A program made the translations under genes and the position numbers. Shown here piece by piece: positions 19,101-26,109 of a stretch of DNA of 64,000 nt (positions are counted from its first letter, which is position 1; each line of letters starts with the position of its first letter). This DNA comes from JASHVB01 sp963780805 (lineage in GTDB: Bacteria; Pseudomonadota; Alphaproteobacteria; Acetobacterales; Acetobacteraceae): the NCBI GenBank assembly GCA_963780805.1, contig CAWADP010000012.1, positions 234,477 through 298,476 of the forward strand, written 5' to 3'. The notes under the pieces were generated by a model. That model saw only the letters and a program-made list of their open reading frames with translations, was not told the DNA's origin and did no database searches.

Positions 19101-20907
19101 GCGTATAGGGCCGTTCGGCCAGCTCCGGCAGGTTGTGCACCGCGCCGATCGTCTCCATCACGCGGTCGATATCCTCGCCGGGCAGCGTCTGCCGCAGGTA
19201 GTCGCGGATCTGCTCTTCCGTGAACGGCAGCAGCAGCAGCACACGGTAATCGCTGTCGCGGATGTCGTCGCGATCCTCGCCGGTAAGGTGCGTGTTCTGG
19301 TCGCGGACCGAGCGGAAATAGTGGGTGCGGCACGACACCAGCACGCGGCCGGCCCGGCCAGGCTCGTCCGGCCGGCGGCGACCTGGCCAGAGATTGGGCG
19401 GCAGGATGCGGAACAGCTCGCGCGTGAACAACTGGCCGGCACGCACCGATAGATGCACGAGCACCTCGTCCAACCCATCGAAGATCGCGATTGCGCCTTC
19501 CTGCTGCACCAGGCGTACCACCTCGGCGGCCGATACCAGCGCCTGCATCTGTCCGCCGCGCCAGCTTCGCCGCAGCACGATGTCGATGATCGCGGCAAGG
19601 TCGAGCTCGCGTTTGGCATCTTCACCCAGGTGGCGCAGATCGAAATAGAGCGGCAGCGGGGTCTGGCGGTCGTTTTGCCGTTCCGCCAGCAGTTCGCGGG
19701 TGAACGCCATGCATGTCGTTGTCTTGCCCATGCCGAGCTCGCCGAGCAATGCGCCGCACGGCTGGCCATTCGGATCGCGCGCCCACTCGCGCAGGAACGC
19801 CACCGCGTCGCGCCGCTCGCCCTGCTGTTCGCGGCCGAACTGCGAGACGCGTAGCTTTGCGGCCGGGTCGTACTTCAGGCCTTCGCGCGCCCATTCTTCC
19901 AGCATGTTTTCCCGTAACGGCGGCGCCGGCGCCGCGCTCGGTCCTGCTTCGCGCAGAGCTTCGAGGATTCGCTTACCCAATGCCTCGGCGAAGTCATGCC
20001 GCGCGCGGTCGCGCTCGCATTGCTGGAATGTCCGATTGGCGGGGTGAAAGACGATCTGGTGATGTTCGATGCCATGCAGATCGGCATTGCCATCGAGTCT
20101 GAATGACCTGAGCGCGACCGGCACGAAGCGCTTTCCCGATTGCCCCTCGCTGCCGACAAAGTACGGAAGTTCCTGTTGGGTGATGAAGGCGCTGCCAAGG
20201 AAAGCCGGACTGATCAGCAGCAGCCCGAAGTCGCAGGATTCGATATTCGACTGGATGGAGGCGCTCCACCGGCTGCCTGCGCTGATGCCGCCGTCGTCCC
20301 AGAACTCGAACCGCAGATGGCGGTCGTAGCCGAGCTGTTCGCGGAGCCGCTTGAGCAGGTCGTCTTTGAACTTCGCGTCGGCATGGGCGTAGGACACGAA
20401 GCACCGCACCACCGGCTTGCCGATCGCCTCGACACGAACGGCGACGGCATCCTGCGGCTTGCGCACGACGCTGCGGGTTTCCGCCTCGACGAGCGGCACG
20501 GCCGCATTGGCGATGCGTGCGGCATCGGAGACTTCCCACGCGCGCACTTCCGCGGCGACCGCCTGGGTGGCCGCGCTTGCCGCCGCATCCTTGCCGGTGA
20601 ACCAGCACCATCGGTGCGCCGGATCGGTGCGCGTCCCGCTATCCACGTCCAGCGCCAGGTCTGCACCGGCGGCCTTGCGCAGCCGGTCGCGAAACTGGCG
20701 GAAGGCAGTCAGTGCGTCCTTGCGCGACATGTCGGGAAACAGGCGGCCAAGTACCTCGCTCAGGCGGATGCGCCCGTCCAGCGCCAGCAACGGAAGAACG
20801 GCGTCGAGCCGCGCCCGATCGGCCGGCCCCACCGGGACGGACTGCGCGGTGTGGATTGCGGCCTCGCGCGACAGGTGCGTTGCGGCGGGCGGTGGCGATT
20901 TCGTCAT
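16132..20907 (-). CDS. Giant NLR-like protein: TIR - NACHT NTPase - pentapeptide repeats - 14 WD40 repeats
   Basis: The protein has 1591 residues. Residues 1-150 form an uncharacterised helical front domain. Residues about 167-300 form a TIR domain (VRCFVSYAHAD, FWDDGGISAG, LLLISPAFLGS, with E246 in QQELPYF at the NADase glutamate position). A NACHT-type STAND NTPase follows, with Walker A GELGMGKTT at about 389-397, Walker B IFDGLDE at about 475-481 and FRFAHTSLQEFFLA after it. Pentapeptide-type repeats occupy about 820-905. Fourteen 42-residue WD40 repeats (about 945-1530) and a short tail complete it. By analogy with bacterial and animal NLRs, the WD40 part should sense a ligand, the NTPase oligomerise, and the TIR consume NAD or make a signal. 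The start at 20907 is fixed by an ATGA overlap with the upstream gene; a GTG at 20931 is the alternative. The stop codon lies in the ettA-derived repeat. Confidence 0.92.
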   Translation of the reverse strand: MTKSPPPAATHLSREAAIHTAQSVPVGPADRARLDAVLPLLALDGRIRLSEVLGRLFPDMSRKDALTAFRQFRDRLRKAAGADLALDVDSGTRTDPAHRWCWFTGKDAAASAATQAVAAEVRAWEVSDAARIANAAVPLVEAETRSVVRKPQDAVAVRVEAIGKPVVRCFVSYAHADAKFKDDLLKRLREQLGYDRHLRFEFWDDGGISAGSRWSASIQSNIESCDFGLLLISPAFLGSAFITQQELPYFVGSEGQSGKRFVPVALRSFRLDGNADLHGIEHHQIVFHPANRTFQQCERDRARHDFAEALGKRILEALREAGPSAAPAPPLRENMLEEWAREGLKYDPAAKLRVSQFGREQQGERRDAVAFLREWARDPNGQPCGALLGELGMGKTTTCMAFTRELLAERQNDRQTPLPLYFDLRHLGEDAKRELDLAAIIDIVLRRSWRGGQMQALVSAAEVVRLVQQEGAIAIFDGLDEVLVHLSVRAGQLFTRELFRILPPNLWPGRRRPDEPGRAGRVLVSCRTHYFRSVRDQNTHLTGEDRDDIRDSDYRVLLLLPFTEEQIRDYLRQTLPGEDIDRVMETIGAVHNLPELAERPYTLSLIARALPELEKWQLEGRRVTGVLLYQHMVSSWLERDAGKHEFDPEHKQRIMEHVAAQLWRSGNRAWTARAMDDWLAGFLRQHQDVAMHYERTALDILKKDLRTATFLVGGRRSEFRFAHTSLQEFFLAGFLLRALREDRIGDWDMPRPSDETLDFLGQLLLHQDDAACMETLRRMRAAYRPRISELAFRYVLSALAKEYPAPLPAGFRLDGADLRGWEIGTGGDGPLLNLRGASFSGARMRGAKLRRVDLEHAEFSGADLAMAEIVGGRAPHARFARAQLTGAVLRGLELHDVSFDGAVCHRTRLLRCRGFARAAIPAGVLCAPDEWIEITTKGRSRLAALDGHSGPVLSCAFAPDGARILSAGDDSTLRLWDAASGECLAVLRGHEHWVRSCAFAADGTRILSAGNDSTLRLWDAASGECLAVLRGHEHWVRSCAFAPDGARILSAGDDSTLRLWDAASGECLAVLRGHEHWVRSCAFAPDGTRILSAGNDSTLRLWDAASGECLAVLRGHEHWVRSCAFAPDGTRILSAGNDSTLRLWDGASGECLAVLRGHEGPVRSCAFAPDGARILSAGDDSTLRLWDAASGECLAVLRGHERPVSSCAFAPDGARILSAGDDSTLRLWDAASGECLAVLRGHERPVSSCAFAPDGARILSAGNDSTLRLWDAASGECLAVLRGHEGPVRSCAFAPDGTRILSAGNDNTLRLWDAASGECLAVLRGHEGPVSSCAFAPDGARILSAGYDSTLRLWDAASGECLAVLRGHEGPVSSCAFAPDGARILSAGSDRTLRLWDVASGECLVVLRHGNVVYACAFAPDGARILSAGNDSTLRLWDAASGECLAVLRGHGNAVYACAFAPDGARILSAGKDSTLRLWDAALGECLAVLRGHEGPVSSCAFAPDGTRILSAGKDSTLRLWDAASTAACGFRVHHFAGGAFATTDPQANRVIQVGGEAWRYLAWIGPDGTTYPAETFGPLREFTEAAAPPP
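16290..18075 (-). repeat. Array of 14 nearly identical 126-bp WD40-coding units
   Basis: Units of 126 bp (42 codons) follow one another with very few base changes. One unit (around 16680-16690) is a codon short, lacking the Gly of RGH. Fourteen units equal two seven-bladed propellers. Near-identity at DNA level points to recent amplification or gene conversion. Confidence 0.9.
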
Positions 20908-21573
20908 GGTGTTACTCTCGCGCTCAGCCACTCGGTGACAATCTGGCAGTATTCGGGGAACGTCGGTTCATCGGGTTCCAGCGCGAAGCGGTGGCACATT
21001 GCCGGGAGGTCAGCACGGAATTCGGTGAAGCGCCGCAGGATCGTGCGTCCGCCTGGCAGGACAGTGGCGCTGGCCGCAGCGAGGAAATTGCGGACCGCGG
21101 CAATGATCTGACCGGGAGCATCACCGTGCGCCTTGATGTCCTGGCCAGCGATATCAGAGATAAATCGCTGATAGCGGTAGCGTTCGGTGTCGAGAACGAG
21201 CGTCAGCTTGCGGCGCCTGGCGACCAGCCCCGTACCTGTGAGCGCCCAGGAACAGACCGAGTTCCAGCGGCATATTAAAGCGAGGCAGGCCGGTGACGCC
21301 GTCAGGGTCTGTGCGCGAGATGTCATGGATCCCGAGACGGCAGGCTTCGACGACACCGGCGATCTTGTCGAACCGCGCACGGCTGGCGTCGTCGATTTCA
21401 AGGGCACTGCGGGGCGTGAATCCGCAGGCTGCAACCGCGAAAACCATTGCGTCGAACAGCGGTGCGTATGCCCTGTCGAACGGGCAATTGATGAAGACAC
21501 CGCGATCATAGTTTCTGACGGCGCTGGACTGTGCCGTCGGCCTGCCGCTGCGGGGATTTCGCCTCGACGCCAT
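20904..21573 (-). pseudogene. Conserved hypothetical, Rossmann-like partner of the TIR-NACHT gene, frameshifted
   Basis: The first part, from ATG 21573, reads RNYDRGVFINCPFDRAYAPL, then GFTPRSALEIDD, GIHDISRTD and LPRFNMPLELGLFLGAHRYG. At about 21211-21217 the frame must change by one base (one extra C) to continue as KLTLVLDTERYRYQRFISDI then AGQDIKAHGD, ending TEWLSARVTP. Together this makes about 222 residues of a widespread family I recognise only as conserved hypothetical. The FINCPFD and DISRTD signature strands suggest a TIR/deoxyribosyltransferase-like nucleotide-binding fold, which is inference. GGAG precedes the ATG. It overlaps the TIR-NACHT start by ATGA, so the two were translated together. 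Confidence 0.7.
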
Positions 21574-21645
21574 GGCAAGGACTCCGTTCGCGCGGAGCCT
21601 ATGCCGCCAGAGCCAAGCCTGTCAATGACGAATTTTACGCAACCT

Positions 21646-21855
21646 CTACGCAATCGCCCTGGGCCAGCGCCGACCGCCCCTCGCCACGGCTTCCGCGACC
21701 GTCTCCTGCACCGCTCGACGGATCGCCTCCGCCCTGGCGGGCGGGGGCAGAACCGCCGGCGGCTGGATCGTCACCACATCGTGCGGACCGGGCCCGAGGC
21801 GGACGCGGACGGCGGTGGCAGCGGCGGGCCGGTGCGATTTGCTGGATTTCGTCAT
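21646..21855 (-). CDS. Possible small protein of 69 residues
   Basis: This short frame starts MTKSSKSHRPAAATAVRVR and ends in an amphipathic helix (AEAIRRAVQETVAEAVARGG). It is not recognised. It sits 70 bp upstream of the Rossmann-like gene on the same strand, inside the ettA-bounded module, so it could be a third member. The ribosome site is weak and composition is biased. Confidence 0.3.
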   Translation of the reverse strand: MTKSSKSHRPAAATAVRVRLGPGPHDVVTIQPPAVLPPPARAEAIRRAVQETVAEAVARGGRRWPRAIA

Positions 21856-21901
21856 GTGCTGACCATGCCGCCATTGCGTTGGCCCCGCAACGGCAAATCG
21901 C

Positions 21902-23581
21902 CTACCGCGCCAGCGGCCGGTACTTGATCCGATGCGGTTCGGTCGCCTGTGCGCCCAACCTCCGGCGCTTGTCCTCCTCGTACGCCTCGAAGTTCCCTTC
22001 GAACCACTCCACGTGGCTGTCGCCCTCGAACGACAGGATGTGCGTCGCCAGCCGGTCCAGGAACCAACGATCGTGGCTGATGATCACGGCACAGCCGGCG
22101 AATTCGGTCAGCGCATCCTCCAGCGCGCGCAGCGTATCCACGTCCAGGTCGTTGGTCGGCTCGTCGAGCAGGATGACGTTGTGTTCGGTCTTCAGCATCT
22201 TCGCGAGGTGGACCCGGTTGCGCTCACCGCCCGACAGGATGCCGACCTTCTTCTGCTGGTCCGGTCCCTTGAAGTTGAACGCGCCGACATACGCGCGCGA
22301 CGGCACCGCTCGCTTGCCCAGATAGATCACGTCCTCGCCGCCGCTGATTTCCTGCCAGACGGTGTTGTTCGCGCTCAGGCTGTCGCGCGACTGATCAACA
22401 TAGCCCAGCTTGACCGTCTCGCCGATGCGCAGCGCGCCGGCGTCCGGCTTCTCCTGGCCTATGATCATGCGGAACAGGGTGGTCTTGCCGGCTCCGTTGG
22501 CGCCGATAACGCCAACGATGCCGCCGGGTGGCAGCTTGAAGTCCAGGCCCTCCATCAGCTCCTGGTCGCCGTAGCCTTTGCACAGGCCCTCGGCCTCGAT
22601 CACCACGTTGCCCAGGCGCGGACCCGGTGGGATGACGATCTCCGCCACGCCCGCCACCTGTTCCTGCGACTTCGCCAGCAGCTCCTCATAGCGCTGGATG
22701 CGCGCCCGATTCTTCGCCTGCCGCGCCCGAGGCGACGCCGCGATCCATTCCTGCTCCATCGCCAAAGCGCGCTGGCGGGCACTCTCCTCTTTCTCCTCGT
22801 GCGCCAGCCGCTTGCGCTTCTGTTCCAGCCAGGACGAGTAGTTGCCTTCAAACGGATAGCCTCGGCCGCGCTCGATCTCCAGAATCCAACCTGTGACGTT
22901 GTCCAGGAAGTAGCGGTCGTGGGTGACGATCATCACCGTGCCGGAATAGGTCTCCAGCGTATGCTCCAGCCAGGCGACGCTTTCAGCGTCCAGGTGGTTG
23001 GTCGGCTCGTCCAGCAGCAGCAGGTCGGGCTTTTCCAGCAGCAGGCGGCACAATGCGACGCGGCGCCGCTCGCCGCCGGACAGCGTGGTGACGGCGGCAT
23101 CCGCCGGCGGGCAGCGCAGCGCATCGAGTGCGATATCGACCCGGCGGTCCAGGTCCCAGCCGTCCTCGGCGTCGATCTTGGTTTGCAGGTCGGCTTGCTC
23201 GCCCAGCAAGTCGTTCATTTCGTCGTCGCTCATCGGTTCGGCGAATTTGTTGGAAATTTCATTGAACCGGTCGAGCGTCGCCTTCAGCTCGGCGAACGCC
23301 GCTTCCACGTTCTGCCCCACGGTCTTGGACGGGTCGAGCTGCGGCTCCTGCTCGAGGTAGCCGACGCGGACGCCCTCGGCGGCCCAGGCCTCGCCGCCGA
23401 ACTCCTTGTCCAGCCCCGCCATGATCTTGAGCAAGGTCGATTTGCCGGCGCCGTTGACGCCCAGCACGCCGATCTTCACCCCGGGCAGGAAGGCGAGCGT
23501 GATGCCCTTGAACACCTCGCGTCCGCCCGGAAAGGCCTTGGTCAAATCCTTCATCACGTAGACGTACTGGTAGGATGCCAT
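21902..23581 (-). CDS. ettA: Energy-dependent translational throttle protein EttA (ABC-F)
   Basis: This 559-residue ABC-F ATPase binds the ribosomal E site and gates elongation according to ATP/ADP. Two ABC domains are complete: Walker A GVNGAGKST and GANGAGKTT, signature LSGGE twice, Walker B LLLDEPTNHLD and ILLDEPTNDLD. The arm and P-site tether linker lies between them (residues about 245-320), and there are no membrane segments. The start at 23581 (MASYQYVYVMKDL) is the family start; the frame is open 75 bp upstream. The last 188 bp of the gene region (21903-22090) are duplicated at 15951-16138. Confidence 0.95.
   Translation of the reverse strand: MASYQYVYVMKDLTKAFPGGREVFKGITLAFLPGVKIGVLGVNGAGKSTLLKIMAGLDKEFGGEAWAAEGVRVGYLEQEPQLDPSKTVGQNVEAAFAELKATLDRFNEISNKFAEPMSDDEMNDLLGEQADLQTKIDAEDGWDLDRRVDIALDALRCPPADAAVTTLSGGERRRVALCRLLLEKPDLLLLDEPTNHLDAESVAWLEHTLETYSGTVMIVTHDRYFLDNVTGWILEIERGRGYPFEGNYSSWLEQKRKRLAHEEKEESARQRALAMEQEWIAASPRARQAKNRARIQRYEELLAKSQEQVAGVAEIVIPPGPRLGNVVIEAEGLCKGYGDQELMEGLDFKLPPGGIVGVIGANGAGKTTLFRMIIGQEKPDAGALRIGETVKLGYVDQSRDSLSANNTVWQEISGGEDVIYLGKRAVPSRAYVGAFNFKGPDQQKKVGILSGGERNRVHLAKMLKTEHNVILLDEPTNDLDVDTLRALEDALTEFAGCAVIISHDRWFLDRLATHILSFEGDSHVEWFEGNFEAYEEDKRRRLGAQATEPHRIKYRPLAR
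21903..22090 (-). repeat. 188-bp direct repeat, copy B (3' end of intact ettA)
   Basis: This is the in-place counterpart of 15951-16138, differing at two bases. It marks the right border of the TIR-NACHT module. Confidence 0.95.
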
Positions 23582-24087
23582 CTTATTGAGATCCCTTAGA
23601 TATTTGGCATGATTTTTGGCTGTGCGGAACCTGTGTAGAAATGGCTCCCAGGCCATCGCGGGGTGTGTGCAGAAGGAACTGGCCTACAAGGCCTTGATAT
23701 TACTGCGCTCGGTGCCAGAATTGCGGGGAAATCCTTCGTCTAGATAGTCCCGAGGGTCTGCGCGGTCCAGCGTTGCGGCTGGCAAGCTAAGCTCGTTGGT
23801 AACGTCGGCACCTGTGTCGCCCCGAGCGAAGGGCAGCAACGATCAGCGGAATGGCAACCTCATAGAAGTCCTTTCTAGAAAATGAGACCATCCGGCGCAA
23901 TTCGCCCCGTCAACGTGAGAGGTGTCTGGGTGAGAGGTGTCTGGGTGAGAGGTGTCTGGCGACGCCTGCGAGTTTTGCAATCGAATCCCGCCCCCCTGCC
24001 GACAGCGCTCCGTCTTTTGCTCGGCAAAAGTCACATTGGGTGCGCAGCGCGCGAGGAAGGTGGGTAGGGGTGGTCGAAGACACAGAA
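23582..24087. other. Gene-free stretch with a 3 x 15-bp tandem repeat
   Basis: No protein-like frame is seen. At 23915-23959 the unit GTGAGAGGTGTCTGG is repeated three times exactly. The rest is unremarkable and lower in GC than the neighbours. Confidence 0.6.
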
Positions 24088-25590
24088 TCACGAAACGTCC
24101 TGGCTCCCCGGCATCCGCAGCCGCAATCCCCGGTCCTCGGCCCGTTGCGGGTCTAGAAAGGAGTTGCACCTCTCCAACTCGCGCTGGGTGGCTTGCAGAT
24201 CGCCCCACTGTACCGCGCCCGTCCATCGCTGGGCGTAGTCCAGCGTCCGGATGAGCGCCTCGGCATAGCCGGTCTGCGATAACGCCTTGAGCGCCGATAG
24301 GTAGTTCAGCCGATAAACGGTCGGGATGAGGATGCGCTCCTCGCCAGCCGCGATCAGCTCGGCGTTCATCATGATTCGGGCGGTGCGGCCGTTGCCGTCG
24401 GCAAAGGGATGCACCTCGCTGGTGAGGAACATCATGAAGACTGCGCGCGCGAAGGGATTGCCCAAACTCCGGTAGAGGGCGAACCCCTGCTCCAGTGTTC
24501 CCTCGACCAGATCCGGAGCGACGAAGAGCGTGTCGCCCGCCCGGTTGACACGGCTTTTGAACCGGCCCGGCCCCTTGTCCGGACGGCTTTCCATGATGGC
24601 GGCGTGACGGCGGCGCAGCGCGGCTAGCATATCGGAGGGGTGTGCCGGCAGCCGGGACAGGTCAGCCGTGTCTGAAATGGCCCGGTAGGTGCCCAGCACA
24701 TCGTGCGCATCTTGGGGGCGTTCGTCCGGGATGACTCCGCCGAAGACTATCTCCACGGCTTCTTCGACGGCGAACTCGGTGCCCTCGATGAAGTTCGAAA
24801 AATAGGCGTCAAAGAAATCGAGCGTCGCCTGGGCTGCCTGCGACCTTGGTCTGGCGATGCGGCTGACGGGCGGATAATCGTTCAGCGCCTTGCGCAGTAC
24901 CTCAAAAAGGGCAAGGCGTTCCGGATCGTAGGGTCGCCCCTTTCGCCGGGCCTTGGCGACGAGTGAGGACAGCGGCACGTCGTAGGTGCCGAGCAAAGTT
25001 CCCATGAGTTGGTCCAGCGCTTGCCCTTCCGCTTCCATCCCCAAGGCCGGCGCGATGGCGCGAATATCGTCGCGGAGCTCGCCGAAAGCATCTGTGCCGC
25101 TTCGTCGCAACAGGGTATCGAGCCGCTCCTCAAGCTCTTCGCGCGACAAGGTGCGGGGCAGGCTGCCGCGCCTCGCCCGGCTCGGACGCAGGTTCTCCAG
25201 ATAAGCACGGGCGGTGGAACTGAGCGTAAGGCCGTCGACGAACGACCGGTCGGAAGGCAGCGGTGCAACTCCGCTGCGCGGGCGCAGGTGCAGGCCGGGC
25301 AGTCTGATGTCCTCGCCGCGTTCGGTCACAAGGCAGATAGATCCGTCCACGGCGGGCGCATTTTCCAGCGCGGTGCGATCTGCGACCAGGCAACCCGGAA
25401 AATACCCGCCGACGATTTGCCACAGGTTGCGGCGGATGATCGCAGCCGGCTCGTCGGTGAGGTTACGGGTATATAGACGGCTGCCCAGCTTGCGCAGTTC
25501 ACCCGCTTTGACGCCACGGGAGGCGGCAAGGCTGGTTGGCGTTGTCGAGACGAAAGCTTCTGGCAGACGGGCGAGCAATTTTTCTGGCAC
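24088..25590 (-). CDS. Fic family protein with AbiEi-like N-terminal domain
   Basis: This protein of about 500 residues combines two parts. The C-terminal half is a Fic domain with the complete active motif HPFADGNGRTAR, which transfers AMP (or another nucleotide group) to hydroxyl side chains. It also has an upstream SNFIEG matching the (S/T)xxxE(G/N) inhibitory helix, so it is self-inhibited in cis. The N-terminal 200 residues (LARLPEAFVSTTPTSLAASR, then LGSRLYTRNL and IIRRNLWQIVGGYFPG) resemble the AbiEi antitoxin/regulator fold with a winged helix. GTG 25590, behind an AAGGG site, is preferred. The frame is open to 25740, but that front part looks non-coding and AT-rich like a promoter. 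Confidence 0.8.
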   Translation of the reverse strand: MPEKLLARLPEAFVSTTPTSLAASRGVKAGELRKLGSRLYTRNLTDEPAAIIRRNLWQIVGGYFPGCLVADRTALENAPAVDGSICLVTERGEDIRLPGLHLRPRSGVAPLPSDRSFVDGLTLSSTARAYLENLRPSRARRGSLPRTLSREELEERLDTLLRRSGTDAFGELRDDIRAIAPALGMEAEGQALDQLMGTLLGTYDVPLSSLVAKARRKGRPYDPERLALFEVLRKALNDYPPVSRIARPRSQAAQATLDFFDAYFSNFIEGTEFAVEEAVEIVFGGVIPDERPQDAHDVLGTYRAISDTADLSRLPAHPSDMLAALRRRHAAIMESRPDKGPGRFKSRVNRAGDTLFVAPDLVEGTLEQGFALYRSLGNPFARAVFMMFLTSEVHPFADGNGRTARIMMNAELIAAGEERILIPTVYRLNYLSALKALSQTGYAEALIRTLDYAQRWTGAVQWGDLQATQRELERCNSFLDPQRAEDRGLRLRMPGSQDVS

Positions 25591-25812
25591 TAAGCGACCC
25601 TTCGCCGCCAGGGTAGCAAATTTTCCGGAGTTAGGAAGCGAGAAATGCAAATAATTGGCAGATAATGGGAGAGAAATTGGTCTTGCTTCCACGATGCTCG
25701 GCCGCGTCAAGGGATGGCTCCTCGCCATGCCGACCCGCAAGAGAGGCTGCGCGTGGCTCCGGCGCCACTACGCGGCCTTGACCCGGCCTGTGCTCCGTGG
25801 CGCGCCAGACTT

Positions 25813-25835
25813 GTCGGGGCGAGGGACGCCCCGAC
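25813..25835. repeat. Perfect 9-bp-stem hairpin in dispersed repeat DNA
   Basis: Arms GTCGGGGCG (25813-25821) and CGCCCCGAC (25827-25835) with a 5-nt loop lie in the 25741-26109 gap. That gap otherwise holds only repeat-like DNA and the leader of the autotransporter gene. Confidence 0.6.
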
Positions 25836-26109
25836 GCATCAACCCGCGCCGCTCGGCTCCGCGCAATGACAGGTAGTGCGGCACACGCCGTCTCGCGTTT
25901 CGCTGGCTCTGCATTCTACATCATCTGTCCGGCCGGCGAAAACAACCGCAGCCAAGTATCCGACGCCCGAGAAGAGGTGCCCGGTCCGACAATGCCCGAC
26001 CTGTCACGAATCGGTGATCCCGCTTTCTCTAGGCATGTCGTCCAGCATATTGATAATGAAAGATATGCTACGGCCGGAAGTGCCTGGAGCAGCGGCAAGG
26101 GGGGAACCG

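Larger units (their letters stand above)
15951..21902. mobile_element. Candidate defence module bounded by duplicated ettA 3' ends
   Basis: The 5952-bp unit between the start of copy A and the start of copy B holds the giant TIR-NACHT-WD40 gene and its overlapping partner. On the far side of copy A an ABC permease gene is truncated at the junction. Duplication of a gene's 3' end at both borders is typical of islands that integrate into a gene end. No integrase, transposase or terminal inverted repeat is visible inside, so the mechanism is open. Confidence 0.55.
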
